In this document: positions 9,548 through 20,972 of the stretch, piece by piece
Layout: each line of letters begins with the position of its first letter
Numbering within the stretch: the first letter of the stretch is position 1
Source of the DNA: Chloroflexi bacterium TSY
Lineage (GTDB): Bacteria > Chloroflexota > Anaerolineae > Caldilineales > Caldilineaceae
Reading direction: 5' to 3'
DNA length: 64,000 nt
Assembly: GCA_019217005.1 (NCBI GenBank)
Contig: JAHBNG010000019.1
Coordinates: forward strand, 1-64,000
Position numbers and translations under genes: made by a program
The notes under the pieces: generated by a model
The model's database searches: none
Seen by the model: the letters and a program-made list of their open reading frames with translations, nothing else
What the model was told of the DNA's origin: nothing

Positions 9548-10606
9548 ATGAGCAATACCCTGAAAGTGGGTGTCATTGGCATCGGTGGTATTTCGCGTAC
9601 GCACATGCCCGGTTGGGCAGCGTCCGCACATGCTGAAGTAGTGGCGGGCAGCGACATTAACCAAAGCGCGCTACAAGAATGGGGTGCAACCCACGGTGTC
9701 ACCAAACTAGCCACCGATCCGGCCGAACTCTTCAGCAACCCCGCTATCGACATCATCGACGTCTGCACGCCCAACATGTACCACGCACCGCTCGCCATCG
9801 CTGCCTTGGACGCAGGCAAACACGTTATCTGCGAAAAGCCGCTCGCCCCAACGCCTGACGAGGTGCGACAGATGATTGCTGCTCGCGATCGCTCTGGTAA
9901 GGAGTTGATGACGGCCCAGCACTTTCGCTTCAAGGGCAATTCCCAGGCCATGAAAGATCACATTCAAACCGGCGTGCTGGGCGATATCTATCATGCACGC
10001 AGTTGGATGATGCGCCGCAATGGGTTTATCCCCACCCCCTCCTTTCTGCAGAAGAAGCACAGCGGCGGTGGCCCCTGCATCGACATCGGCGTACATGTGC
10101 TCGACCTGACGCTCTGGCTCATGGGGAATCCGCAACCAGTTGTGGTTTCAGGTGTGGCCAAAGCACCGCTGGCCCATCTACCCGGCCAATTTGCGGCCTG
10201 GACGCGCACACCCGTCGATTCATCACAATGGGACGTAGAGGACTTTGCCGCGGCCTTTGTGCGCTTTGAAAACGGTGCCACGCTGATGCTCGAAGTCAGT
10301 TGGCTGCTCCATCATGACATTGAGGGCGAAGACATGCAGATTTGGCTCTATGGGACTGAAGGAGGATGTCATTGGCCCAAGGCCGATTTCCTCTCGACCA
10401 ACTTCGAGACGCGTCAACTGCTCAATAGCACTCTTAAGCTGACCAAAGATACAATGGAACCTCACGCACTCGAGTGTGTGGCCTTTGCCAAAGCCTTGGC
10501 CGAAGGCGCGCCGTCGCCTGTGCCGCCCGAACAGTCCTTACAGGTCATGTCCATTTTGGACGGCATCTATCGCAGCCAAAAAGAAGGTGGCGAAGTACGA
10601 ATCTAA
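9548..10606 (+). CDS. Gfo/Idh/MocA family NAD(P)-dependent oxidoreductase
   Basis: 352 aa. The start is ATG 9548 with GGAGGAATC in front, in preference to an upstream in-frame ATG at 9404. The N-terminal Rossmann fold reads VGVIGIGGISRTHMPGW, followed by the family signature CEKPLAPTPDEVRQM. The C-terminal part is the usual alpha/beta dimerisation domain, and GGGPCIDIGVHVLDLTLWLMG contains the family's conserved catalytic-region Asp and His. It probably oxidises or reduces a sugar or polyol at a single carbon. The adjacent sugar importer (divergent) fits, but the substrate is not known. Confidence 0.92.
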   Translation: MSNTLKVGVIGIGGISRTHMPGWAASAHAEVVAGSDINQSALQEWGATHGVTKLATDPAELFSNPAIDIIDVCTPNMYHAPLAIAALDAGKHVICEKPLAPTPDEVRQMIAARDRSGKELMTAQHFRFKGNSQAMKDHIQTGVLGDIYHARSWMMRRNGFIPTPSFLQKKHSGGGPCIDIGVHVLDLTLWLMGNPQPVVVSGVAKAPLAHLPGQFAAWTRTPVDSSQWDVEDFAAAFVRFENGATLMLEVSWLLHHDIEGEDMQIWLYGTEGGCHWPKADFLSTNFETRQLLNSTLKLTKDTMEPHALECVAFAKALAEGAPSPVPPEQSLQVMSILDGIYRSQKEGGEVRI

Positions 10607-10615
10607 CTATACGGT

Positions 10616-10822
10616 TTGTTAACAACGTTTATCGGTCCCCAGTTCCGACCACAGGAGAATTATACTGTCGGGTTAGACTCCGATATCTACGCCGAAGCCT
10701 CTCTCGAATTACTCAGCTTATTGGGCTTCAAAATCTGGTATGGTTATGGTCGCCTTGACCGTGGTAGTGATGAATTTATCACCCAGGGTCAAAGAACACT
10801 GAGAGAGATGAAACCGAAATAG
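10616..10822 (+). CDS. Small hypothetical open frame
   Basis: 68 codons between two genes of the same strand. The residues (FIGPQFRPQENYTVGLDSD) look protein-like and the frame fills most of the gap. There is no clear ribosome site and no family is recognised. It may be a remnant of a larger gene. Confidence 0.25.
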   Translation: MLTTFIGPQFRPQENYTVGLDSDIYAEASLELLSLLGFKIWYGYGRLDRGSDEFITQGQRTLREMKPK

Positions 10823-10873
10823 GGGCTGACTTTTTACAACATGGAACGTACGTATTGCATAGGGAGAGAATTC

Positions 10874-12496
10874 ATGTCTACAACCGTTACCTGTGGCGAA
10901 GCCCTCGTCAACCTCCTTGAAAAATATGGGGTCAACATTGTTTTTGGTATCCCCGGTGTTCATACTCTTGATCTCTATCGCGGGCTACCCAACAGTGCCA
11001 TTCAGCACGTGCAGGCACGCCATGAACAAGGGGCTGCGTTTATGGCCGATGGCTATGCCCGCGCCAGCGGCAAGCCGGGCGTCTGCTTTCTCATCTCTGG
11101 CCCGGGCGTCACCAACGGACTGACCGCCATCGGTCAATCCTTTGCCGATTCGATACCCGTTTTGATGATCTCCAGCGACGCGGCCTCCTACACACTGGGC
11201 AAAGGGTGGGGCTGTCTTCACGAAGTACCGGACTTGAACGCGGTCACCGCACCCTTAACGGCCATGAGCGCCATCGCCATGACGCCCGACGACGTGCCGG
11301 CGTTAATCGGTCAGGCGTTCAGCATCTTCACCTCCCAACGCCCCCGCCCCGTCCACATTGCAATTCCAATTGACGTGCTGGCGATGCCGATTGATTTATC
11401 AAATGGTAAAGCGTGGCATCCGCGCGGCCTGCCCACTCGCCCCATGCCCGACCCGACTGCGGTGACGGAAGCTGCGACCATCCTTGCCGCGTCAGAACGC
11501 CCGTTGATTTATGTGGGTGGCGGCGCGGTCGATGCATCTGGTCCGCTAACGGAAATCGCCGAACTACTCAACGCCAGCGTAGTCAGCAGCAATGCGGGCA
11601 AAGGCATCATACCTGATTCCCATCCACTGAACTGTGGCGGTGGTATCTGGCGGAAAGCGGTGCAGGCGCATGTCGCCGAGGCCGACTGCATTCTGGCGAT
11701 TGGCACCGAACTGTCGGAAACCGATAGCTTCATCGAAAAGCTAGACATCAACGGCAAGCTGATTCGCATAGACATCGACCCTTACAAGATCAATGATCTC
11801 TATCCAGCCGACATTGGCATCGTGGCCGACGCGGAGGCCACTGCACAGAGTCTGATGGTGGCATTGCGGGCGCAAGGAACCCAAGGGACAATGCGCAATA
11901 CACGCGCCGTTGTTGCGCAGGTCATCAACACCACGCTGGCGGATGTATCGGCGAATGAGGCGCAGCACCTCAAAGTGCTCGACACGTTACGTGAGATTTT
12001 GCCTGCGAACACCATCATCGCGGGCGACATCGCACAACTGGTCTATACCGGCTCCTTTGCCATGCCGGTGGAGCACCCTCGCCTATGGCATTACCCCGCT
12101 GGTTACTGCACGCTGGGTTGCGGTCTGCCCAATGGCATCGGGGCCAAACTGGCTTTGCCCGAACAGCCAGTGATTGTGTTGGCCGGGGACGGTGGCTTCA
12201 TGTTTACAGGCAACGAACTGATCACCGCCGCCGAGTTGCAGATGTCACTGCCGATTGTCATCTGGGAGAATGGTGGTCTGCTGCAGATCAAAGAGGATAT
12301 GGAGAGTCGCAACATCGAGCCAGTGGGCGTTGAGGGGGTGAATCCCGATTTTGTCATGTTGGCACAGGCCATGGGCTGCGATGGCGTGACGCCCCAGAGC
12401 ATGGCAGAATTCGCAACGAGCGTCACGGACGCATTGACGGCAGGTCGGCCAACCGTGATCGTGTTAACGCAAGGGGCCGATTGGCTGCTTGTATGA
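10874..12496 (+). CDS. Thiamine-diphosphate-dependent enzyme, acetolactate synthase-like (AruI-like)
   Basis: 540 aa, start at ATG 10874 after AGGGAGAGAATTC. Domain order is the standard N-terminal PYR (residues 1-170), central (190-330) and C-terminal PP domain. The catalytic glutamate sits in ARHEQGAAFMADGYARASG. The ThDP/Mg motif begins GDGGFMFTGNEL and ends in VIWENGG. The overall pattern resembles 5-guanidino-2-oxopentanoate decarboxylase and related 2-oxo-acid decarboxylases more than biosynthetic acetolactate synthase, and no regulatory subunit is adjacent. It follows the oxidoreductase in the same direction, so the two may act in one catabolic route. Confidence 0.87.
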   Translation: MSTTVTCGEALVNLLEKYGVNIVFGIPGVHTLDLYRGLPNSAIQHVQARHEQGAAFMADGYARASGKPGVCFLISGPGVTNGLTAIGQSFADSIPVLMISSDAASYTLGKGWGCLHEVPDLNAVTAPLTAMSAIAMTPDDVPALIGQAFSIFTSQRPRPVHIAIPIDVLAMPIDLSNGKAWHPRGLPTRPMPDPTAVTEAATILAASERPLIYVGGGAVDASGPLTEIAELLNASVVSSNAGKGIIPDSHPLNCGGGIWRKAVQAHVAEADCILAIGTELSETDSFIEKLDINGKLIRIDIDPYKINDLYPADIGIVADAEATAQSLMVALRAQGTQGTMRNTRAVVAQVINTTLADVSANEAQHLKVLDTLREILPANTIIAGDIAQLVYTGSFAMPVEHPRLWHYPAGYCTLGCGLPNGIGAKLALPEQPVIVLAGDGGFMFTGNELITAAELQMSLPIVIWENGGLLQIKEDMESRNIEPVGVEGVNPDFVMLAQAMGCDGVTPQSMAEFATSVTDALTAGRPTVIVLTQGADWLLV

Positions 12497-12631
12497 AGAG
12501 TGATTCTTCTTGTCTCCTATACTTTGCTCTGTATGAAAACCATAGTTTGCTCTCTCTGGTAGGGCTGTCGAAAACTACGGTTTCTATAGATGTTCAGATA
12601 ATGTTTTTCCACGCAAAACAGTAGCTTGTCA

Positions 12632-12681
12632 GCATTTCAGCCGGTCAGCCAGAAAGCTGACTCGCTGACTGGCTGAAATGC
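12632..12681. repeat. Long hairpin downstream of the ThDP enzyme
   Basis: GCATTTCAGCC and GGCTGAAATGC are inverted, continued inward by GTCAGC and GCTGAC. The loop is about 14 nt. There is no T-run, so it is not a classical terminator. It could be a transcription-end structure or a small palindromic repeat. Confidence 0.6.
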
Positions 12682-12785
12682 CGTCAACGACAGGAAAATC
12701 TTTTCCTGAAAGGCTATAAATAAAAACTTAATTGGATTTACTTTGAATCAGCGCCACGGCTCGTTCAGCGATCACCAAAATATCT

Positions 12786-13118
12786 CTAGTCTTTATGTCC
12801 CACAGTGATAACAACTTTACCCTTGTTGTGCCCGTTTTCATAATACCTATGCGCGTCGGCTGTCTGGTCCAATGGATAGCATCTATCAACGATCGGTCTG
12901 ATCTTTCCTGCTTCAATCAGCTCTTTAATGAAAATTAGATCTTCTGAACGGGCGCTTGACATTGCACAGATTACCTTCTTGCTGCCGATTATCGAAGTTC
13001 GTAGCATTTGAAAAAGTTGTTTCATTTTAAAGCTGGCTAAAAGATAGCGCCCGTTTGGCTTTAGCGAGTCTTTGCACGTTGAAAACGAACTCCTTCCTAA
13101 TATATCAAATATAAGGTC
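12786..13118 (-). pseudogene. Zinc-binding alcohol dehydrogenase, 3' fragment truncated by IS copy 2
   Basis: The frame is open from the IS boundary at 13118 to the stop at 12786 (111 codons). It encodes DLIFDILGRSSFSTCKDSLK, NGRYLLASF and the C-terminal ADAHRYYENGHNKGKVVITV typical of NAD(P)-dependent MDR/quinone oxidoreductases. The N-terminal two thirds is missing and is not found on the far side of the IS. The IS also lacks a target duplication here, so a deletion or rearrangement accompanied or followed the insertion. Confidence 0.85.
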
Positions 13119-14611
13119 CTTTACTTTCTGGTAAAAGAAAAGAGATGAGGTGAGAAATGTGACAAAAAGCGGTTAGCAGTTCATCCTAAAGGTAGAGAAC
13201 CCAAAAAGGAGGAAGGAATGCTAACCGCGCCAGAAATAACTATAGCAGTACTGATGAATGTATTGCAAGTAACGCCGATGGGAACAAACGTAAATGTAAT
13301 GCGTCTGATGTGGGCAATGCTGAATGGGTCGTTTCTGAAAAGTCGAGGAGCAATCCATAGCGCATTGAAAGAAAGCGGGTTTGAAGATGAGGAGCTCCGG
13401 CGAAGCTGGTGGAGCTTTCGATATGGATCATGGGATATCACAAGTCTGCTGGGGTCGTGGCAAGAAGAAGTGGAAAGGGGAATGGGAGGCAAAAAAGTTA
13501 GAAGGGTACCGAGTGAAAAGCATAGATATCACAGGGTTCTGGCGACCGAAGCTGCAAGGGAAAGTGAACCGACTCTATAACTCAACGGCTCGTCGGGCAT
13601 TGCCCGCTCATCTTTGGAGTGATGATAAGCTCGGGGGAGATAGGCGGGAAGCGAGTGCCACTGCTCAAGGCAATCATGAGATGCACGGTTGGAACAAAGG
13701 AAAGTGAGTTTCGGAAAAAGCTGCTGAAAGAGACGAAGAAATCACTGGAGTCAGACGAAGTGGCGGTGGTCGATGCCGGGTTTACAATCAGAGAAATGCT
13801 AGAAAGCGGCATAGACCGATTTGTCCTGCGGGAAGCCATTAACTGCACAGTGCGCCGCAATGAGTTCCCCAAACGCAAAGAAAAAAGGCAGACCACCTGA
13901 ATATGGTGATATTGTGCGTCCGCTCTCTCGCAGCTATAAGGGAAAGCGACTCGAGGCTACAACTCCGGACTCGTCTGGTCGCTTTCTCTATAGTGGTCGC
14001 CTGATTTGCTATCAAGCATGGCACAATCTCGTCCCCAGAACAACCAAGGTGGATACAGCCAACCGTACCTACTCGATTTACGTCATTCAGGATCCGGCCT
14101 ACAACACACCTTTGGTTTTGGCGACCGTTATGACTTTGCAGCCTGAAACCATTTATCTTGTCTACCTGGAACGCTGGCCTGTTGAACATCCCCCCTTGGC
14201 TTCCAAGCAGATGATTGGCTTACATCGTCAATTTGTTCATGCCGATGAGGCTTGTTTCCGCTTACCTGAACTGGGGCTGCTTGGCAATCTTCTTTCCCAT
14301 TTAGCCGCTTCTCTTCCTCCCATACCGACTGGCTACTGGGATCGAGCCTCAATCCACTCCCGGCAGGCTGCGCCGTGTTCTCTCGAGTGCTCTTTTTCCA
14401 ACTCCTGACCAACTCGACCCTGACTTTCGGAAAAAGGCCTCGGTTTCACACCATTTCCCTAAAGGCGTTCTCGCTCATCGCCGCCTCAATGCCGCTGCTT
14501 AAACTAGCCGAGCACTATTTTTACATTTTATCCCGTTTTTTCAGGGTGGATTCTTTTTTCCGCCCCTTTCGGTTTGCCCTTTGTCACTCAAGCCTTTACC
14601 AGAAAGTAAAG
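13119..14611 (+). mobile_element. IS4-like insertion sequence, copy 2 (1493 bp)
   Basis: Same CTTTACTTTCTGGTAAA ends and gene order as copy 1. The flanks (AAGGTC left, TGGGGTG right) share no target duplication, which suggests that DNA next to the element was lost by recombination. It truncates a dehydrogenase gene on its left. Confidence 0.92.
13218..14502 (+). pseudogene. IS4-like transposase, multiply frameshifted (IS copy 2)
   Basis: Same protein as in copy 1 but broken by its own set of indels. There is one extra G near 13478, loss of GC in GCCCGCTCATC (near 13608), the shared A6 run near 13880, loss of GCT near 14282 and loss of AG in GATCGAGCCTC (near 14345). Catalytic and YREK motifs are present piecewise. 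Not functional as sequenced. Confidence 0.88.
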
Positions 14612-14922
14612 TGGGGTGTAATTGCCTATTTGTTTGGGCCTGCAATTGTGCAGGCCGTCGGCCCAAACAGGGGCCTGCGGCGGCACTCAACAATCAAATG
14701 CATATCGACAACTTTTTGTCGAAATTGATCCCGTAAGGGCCTATGACGGTTTGGAAGAAGTGGATTTGATTGGTAAATAACCCCAATTCGGGGGTTTGAT
14801 TAAAGAGGCGTAGAAACCGGGGCTCTTTTCAAACTCCGAACTCAGGTTAAATATCCCACGTGGAATGAAAAATGTGGGGAACAGGGTACGGGCGCACGGT
14901 TTGCCCAGGTCAAATCGAGCGC
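14612..14922. other. Intergenic region with hairpins
   Basis: Contains a hairpin TTTGGGCC...GGCCCAAA at about 14629-14667 and a terminator-like AACCCCAATTCGGGGGTTT near 14780. No gene was recognised. An open frame crossing from the IS into this region has no support. Confidence 0.5.
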
Positions 14923-15117
14923 CTATTCATCCTTTGATTGTTCATCATTCGCGCGCACCGCTATAATCGAGAAAGGAACCCACCAAATCGCAATGATAAT
15001 CCAAGTGACGGTTTGGGCTGATTCGTGTCCCGCCAACAATTTTGAGGCGACAAGTATCGCCAAGGCACCAATCAGAGAAATGATGATCATAGAGACTACT
15101 GGACTTTTAAATTTCAT
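14923..15117 (-). CDS. Small two-helix membrane protein
   Basis: 64 aa. The start is ATG 15117 with an excellent ribosome site (AAAGGAGGATTAGC). Two hydrophobic helices (about residues 8-28 and 36-54, VTWIIIAIWWVPFSIIAV) are joined by a short polar loop, and the tail is charged (RANDEQSKDE). No family is recognised and its role is unknown. The strong ribosome site and membrane-like composition argue that it is real. Confidence 0.65.
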   Translation of the reverse strand: MKFKSPVVSMIIISLIGALAILVASKLLAGHESAQTVTWIIIAIWWVPFSIIAVRANDEQSKDE

Positions 15118-15187
15118 GCTAATCCTCCTTTCTAATAAAAATTATTATCCTCAGAGTGTCGTATTCAATTGCTCCGCGGTATAATAT

Positions 15188-17793
15188 TCACCGCTGAACT
15201 AAGGGCAAGAACGTCTGTTCCGTTACTAAATTGTCTACATCGGGCGTTGGCGTTGCCACCAGTTCCGGTGTTGAGGTCGGAATGACAGTTGGATTTGTTG
15301 TCGGCACTACTGTCGAGGTCGGTGCTGGGTCAACCGGGGTCGAGGTGCGACGGTTCGACCAGGCCGGTGCTTGGCCGGTTACATTCAGCGCACGCAGCGT
15401 CGTCCCATCAGCCTTCACGACAAAGAGTCGCCAATTTGCGTTTTCTCCTGTATCTAAATGCCGCTGAAAGATGATCCATTCCCCAGTGGTGGACCATGAG
15501 GGCCCTAGAGATGGCTGACCGGCTGGGCCGTTGGTCAGTTGTCTGTAGTTGTGGAGGTTGCCATCATTCGCCACATCGGCCAACCAGATTTCGCGTTGCC
15601 CCGTCAAGTTGGCAGAGAAGGCCAACGTGTGGCCGTTGGGCGCAAAGTCAGGGTTGCGATAGTCGGCACCTTGCAAGCAATCCTTTGTGTTGTTGATCAG
15701 ATTGACAATGCAGACGTTGGCTGGCTCATAAACGCCAAAACCAGCATTGTTGCAGAATCCTTCATTGCGATAGACGAGCCAGTGCTGATCGGCAGAGAGA
15801 GCGATATCGTTGCCTAAGGTAGATCTGGCTTGAACCAGCATCTGCAGGGCTGTGCCAAAGTGCGGTTCGGCCACGCGACAGACGCCCGGGATGACATTGG
15901 GCGTTACAAACTGCCGCCCCACAGTGCTGGCGAAGTACTGTGCATTTGTTGCAATGTCATAGTCGAGCAGTTTATCGTGTTGCACAAATGTGCCTGTGCT
16001 GCCGGTAGACATAGAGCGTATGCGAATGGCCGCATCATCGTAATAGTAGAGGTTGGCGCCATCGTTGGAGAAGTGTGGCTTTCGGCCAGCGGCTAGCGTC
16101 TGTTCCATGCCTAAGTTGGCGAACGTACGTGCTCGAATCTCCTTGTTTATCTCGTAGACAATCGTGCCGCTGAAGGGCAAATCCGTGCCTCGTGCATCAG
16201 CCGCGGCATCTGCCTCGCCCGAACGCGGCCCAATGATACCATTTCCATCGATGGCGACAAGCTGATAAAAGTAGCGCGCGTTGTCCAATTCAACATCGAC
16301 AAATGAGTTCCCTTCTACGAATTTACGCGTGATCTCGCTATAGGGTCCGCCGCGAGTCACCCCACGAAAGACGCGATAACCCCGAATGCCACTTTCATCA
16401 GATGACGACGTCCACGTGAGCCGAATGGCACCATCCGCTGGTGTGGCCTGTACGTTACCGGGCGCGGTGGGCGGGCTGCTATCTAATCTGACATGTGCAG
16501 ACCAAATCTGTTTAGGGTGATTACGGTCGTCTTGCCACGCCAGCCAAGCACGGGTTTCGTTGCCCGTACTTTCGATGGTAACTGCAATGTGTCGCTGTTC
16601 AGATGTCGCTGGTCGTTTTCCCTGCTCATCCTCCACTTGGACGGTAGCAAAGTTCTGACCACCATCTAGTGACGTCGAAAGGATGAGATCACTCTTCTGC
16701 GACAACGTACTTCTGCTGTAGCGTACCCAGGGCAGGACAATTTGGCCATTGGTATCCACTATCATATCCCAGTCGGAGACATGAAGGTCACCGCTGAGGT
16801 TGGTCACCGGGCGCGGTTCGCTCCAAGTCATTCCACTATCGGTTGAGTGTCGTATCTGAATGTTTTGGCGAGGGTCGTTGACATGATAATAGCCTACGTA
16901 AAGCCTGCCGTCGGGGGCCAACCCCAGTTCAGGGAAGCTCGCATCTGGACCGCTGTACGCCTGGTTGGGGCCAAAGGTCCGCCCACCATCAGTCGAGCAG
17001 CTTCCGTGGATGGCAAAACGAGCGCGCGCCTGTCTTCCCAGGCTACACAGACCGTTCCGTGGTCGGCTCTTAAGCTCATGCGCGGACCGCGGAATTGAGG
17101 GACACGGCCTGCGCCGGACAAATCGTTGACGACTACCTGCTGAAGATTTTGCCTGTCACCATCGAAGCTCGTTAGAATCAAGTCATATCCATCCTTGGTT
17201 CCCTGTTCGTTTAACACGTGGACAAGCACGTAGATACGTCCAGTTATCTGGTCGATGGCTAGTTTGGGATCATGCAGGTCGCGGGAACTGGGGTTACCTG
17301 AAATAAGAGTAGTCTGGTCAAAAGTCAGCCCGCCGTCTATAGAACGAGCAAGGCGTATATCGTTGACTTTGTTATTCCCTTCGCGATAGCGAAGGTACCA
17401 GATGACCCAAAGGGAGCCATCAGGATGGACAGCGATCGCCGGATCGTCTGTTTCTATATCATAATCTAGATTGCTGATGCGGGTGTTGGCACTCCACGAG
17501 GCTCCGCCGTCAGTGGATTTGGCCAGGTATACTTCGTCGCGATTCAGCTTGCGACGGTCGTCCATCCAGACGGCATAGACAGTGTCGCCTGCATTGGCCA
17601 CGTCCGGTTTACCTGCGTCCCTGATCAGGCCGACATCGGTGATCTGTACGTTTGGGTCGACGATGCCGTCAGCCTGGACTATCTGCTGGCCCAAGATCAA
17701 TGAAGCCAGAAAAATTAGCATGATGATCAGAATGGACGCAATCGTCAAGAGCAGATGTTCGATGTGAGTTGGCTTGGGGGAAGAGATATTCAC
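15188..17793 (-). pseudogene. Secreted sialidase-like BNR / FN3 / WD40-like protein, one frameshift
   Basis: Starts at 17793 with an N-terminal hydrophobic segment (about residues 13-40). The N-terminal half holds BNR/Asp-box repeats (STDGGASWS, SIDGGLTFD). The frame breaks at a GC run (17021-17028): removing one GC restores reading into CSTDGGRTFGPN. The downstream part adds another Asp box (STDSGMTWSEP), a fibronectin-III-like domain (PPTAPGNVQATPADGAIRLT) and a TolB-like propeller. A Pro/Thr linker precedes the C-terminal FLPLVQR, an ending I associate with secreted Chloroflexota proteins. About 870 residues if repaired. It probably binds or trims glycans outside the cell, but the catalytic residues of true sialidases are not demonstrated. 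Confidence 0.8.
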
Positions 17794-18063
17794 TGTATTT
17801 GTTGCCTCTCCAAGATGAATCGAGCACGTTATCTACGCAAATCTTATAAACATTCATGCCGATCATTGTAGCGATAACCCAAGGAAAAGGAATGGTCCCA
17901 AAGGTGTAAAAGAGGGTTTATTTTGAGCCCTGTTTCGATTTTTTTCGACCAGAGGATACAAATGAATGTGGTGAGGCGTCATCACCACATGTGGTGATTG
18001 ACGTGGTGATTGATAACCCAGGAGGTGGTGAGAGTAACTAAAAAAACGACAGGATCGTTTTCA

Positions 18064-20875
18064 TCATACCAAATCGAGTTCGGCCGCGCGGCGGACGGCC
18101 GCCCGACGGCTGGTCACTCCAAGCTTGCTGTAAATGTTTTTGGTGTGGGTACGCATGGTGTTTAGAGACACGGATAATTCGCGGGCAATTTCTGGGCCGT
18201 TTAATTCCGTCCCCAGCAGTCTGAGCACGTCAAGCTCACGTTCACTCAAGGGCTCGATTAAAGGCTGAGTGATGGAGGGACTGTCATTCGTCTCCTTCAA
18301 AGCCGACATCTGCCCAAACGCTACCAACAATTGACGAACATAATTCAAGGCGATACCCTGTTTCATGGCCTCGCGCAGCAGTGTCATCATGGCCTCGCCT
18401 TCGTTTACAAAGAGTTGAACGTAGCCCTCCGGTTCAGCCAGCGTCAGGGCACGCTCCAGAGCGGCAAGCGCCGGCGGCAAATCGCCTTGCGTTTCGTGAA
18501 CGATTGCCTGCAGCACGAGGATTTCAATCACGCTTCCCATACGCTCCCCTGCCACTGCTGCTTGCAAAAGGCGCGCCAGTAATTCCACTATCTCGTGAAT
18601 GGAACCATCGGGTTGGTCCCGTTTATACTGCGCGATGAGAACTCTAGCCAAGGTGATGTGCTCGAACTCGCGCAGATAGCTGAGGTCGTCATGAGCAGAC
18701 AGGTCTCGTTCACGCACCCACCCCAAGGCTTTGGTCAACTGACCTTGGGCAATCCACACTTGGGTCTTTAACGCGGCAATGGGGCGCACATCGGGGAGAG
18801 GGCTTCTATAATAGAGGCGCTCCGCCTTGTGATACAGGTCGAGCGCACCATCCCAGTCACCCTCTACCTTTTTTATGCGAGCCTGAGCGATACACAGACG
18901 ATGCTGCCAATCCGGTAACGCGGCCTGCCTACCTGCTTCCTCACTACGCAGTAGGTACTCTCTGGCAGTTTCCAGATTGCCCCACTCACAGTGTAACTCA
19001 CCCAGCCCCATGTACAGATTCGCCATTCCCCACAGTGTACGTTCACCCAGCTCTGTGGGAAGCTGCAGTGACCGCTGATATGTATTCAGTGCCTCGTGGA
19101 GACGACCTTGTTCTATCCGAATGTCTGCCAAGACATATCCGATTTCGATCGCGTCACGCGCCTTGCCGGCCAGCAGAAAACTATCTCTTACATCGGCAAA
19201 GGAGCGGTGAGCAGTCTCTAGATTTCCGCCCGCCCAGGAGGCAAGCCCCAGAAGCGTAGCGGGAATTGCGCGCTCATGATAGTCGTCCTCTGGGAGGAGG
19301 TCAAGTGCCCGCCGAGCATATCTCATACTACCTTGCACATCACCGAGAGCCTGCGCCAGATAAGCACGAGCACCAGCTACGGTCGCTGACAACGACCGAA
19401 ACTCGTCTTCATCGACAACGATCATCCCTGGGGATTTCATCTCTGTGACCGTCACCTCTGATGATGGAATTTCTGGTCGCTCACTCGTGTCAGCCGTCGG
19501 GTCCGTCGCGACGCCCAGCCATTGTTCAGCGTCGCGCAAGCGAGGCTCGGCGGCCTCCAACTCCCCAGCGCTCAGTAACGACCAGGCATACGCAACGCAG
19601 AGCACGGGTCTGTTGCGGATCAGTTCGTCGGGGAGTGCCTTTAGCCAGCCAAGCACCGTGGCGTTTTGGTGATTTCTGTCGATTGCTCGCCATGTTGGCT
19701 CGAGCAAGCCTGCAGTGCGCTCGAAATCTGCAGCGGCCAGCGCGTGGCGGATCGCAGCGGACGGCAAATTGTTCTGCTCATACCAGACGCTTGCCCGCTG
19801 ATGCAGGTTTGATACCTGCTCAGGCTGTGTCTCCATCAAGCGTGCTTGCAGAACCTCGGCAAAGAGGTGATGATAGCGGTACCACTGACGATTCTCATCG
19901 AGCGGAATGACAAACAGGTTGCCGCGCTTCAGGGCCTCCAGCATCTCTCGACCATCTTTCTGCCCAGTAACGGCATCGCACAGTGGACCACTTGATTGGT
20001 CGAGAATAGACGTTTGCAGCAAGAAGCTGCGGACACGTTCGGGCTGCTGTTGCAGAACTTCTTCGACCAGATAGTCAAGGATGAAATGGTGGCTGCCGGT
20101 GAACGCCTGGATAAAGCTGGTGGTATCGGCACGCCCCTGCGTAGAGAGTGTCCCTTGCAAGGCAAGGGCTGCCATTTGCAGCCCAGCAATCCAACCTTCG
20201 GTACGGGCTTCCAGGGCAGTGATCTCTTCTGCTGAGAGGTTCAAGTCCATCATCTGGTTCAGAAATTCAGCGGCTTCAGCAGGCGTAAAACGCAAATCGG
20301 CAGATCGCAGCTCGGTCAGCTGGCCGCGCACGCGGTATCGAGCCAGAGGGAGTGGCGGATCTTCACGGGTGGCAATGACCAGATGCATCTGGGGCGGCAG
20401 GTGCTCCAAGAGGAAGATCAGGGCATCGTCAACTGCTTTGGCGTCAAGTACGTGGTTAGTCATCCAGGACGAGGATGAATTTGTCCGGAGCGATGGCGAT
20501 CTCATTCAGCAACACCGTCAGTATCGATTCGGTTGGCAGTGACTGGGAGGATTGGAGCAGGCCCAATACCTCTTCGCCAATGTTCACCATAATTGTCTGC
20601 AAGGCAGCGACAAGGTAACCCAGAAAGCGGGTAGGGTCATTATCCCCTTCGTCTAACGACAGCCATGCGACCGGTCGCTCGCAATTGGCCACCCATTCAC
20701 TGACCAGTGTGGTCTTGCCAAAGCCAGCTGGGGCAGAGATGAGGATCAGTTTGTGACCAAACCCCTGGTTTTGACCTAGACCTTCGTTCAGCCGCTCCAT
20801 CAGGTGGGGGCGAAGGACGAGGTTCGGCCGCTGAGGGGGGATGTAGAGTTTCGTAGCTAAAATTGGCGTACTCAT
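18064..20875 (-). pseudogene. MalT/LuxR-family large ATPase transcriptional regulator, one frameshift
   Basis: ATG at 20875. The N-terminal P-loop reads LISAPAGFGKTTLV and the Walker B-like stretch is FILVLDD. At about 20457 one extra A turns an expected TAC into TAACC and creates a stop; the next frame continues as HVLDAKAVDDALIFLLEHLP. The middle part is a long TPR-like region. The C-terminal LuxR helix-turn-helix (PLSERELDVLRLLGTELN...TMRTHTKNIYSKLGV) is intact, ending at 18064. About 935 residues if repaired. Family members bind an inducer, oligomerise with ATP and activate nearby catabolic genes. TATAAT lies 7 nt before the ATG, so the transcript may be leaderless. Confidence 0.88.
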
Positions 20876-20918
20876 GGTTGCAATTATACAATACACCCCA
20901 ACGACCTATACTAATAGA

Positions 20919-20961
20919 ATAGCCTGTGTCAAAGGGTTCATTTATACACTTTAGGACACAC
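20919..20961. repeat. Partial miniature element of family C
   Basis: CATTTATACACTTTAGGACACAC resembles the right end of the family C repeats at 29933-30010 and 35977-36049. The left side (TGTGTCAAAGGGTTCAT) is shortened. It sits just upstream of the MalT-like gene. Confidence 0.5.
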
Positions 20962-20972
20962 TATCTTAGAAC

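Noticed and set aside
13119..14611. Target duplication for IS copy 2
   Set aside because: Flanks AAGGTC and TGGGGTG share no repeat of useful length; the copy is better explained by adjacent deletion.
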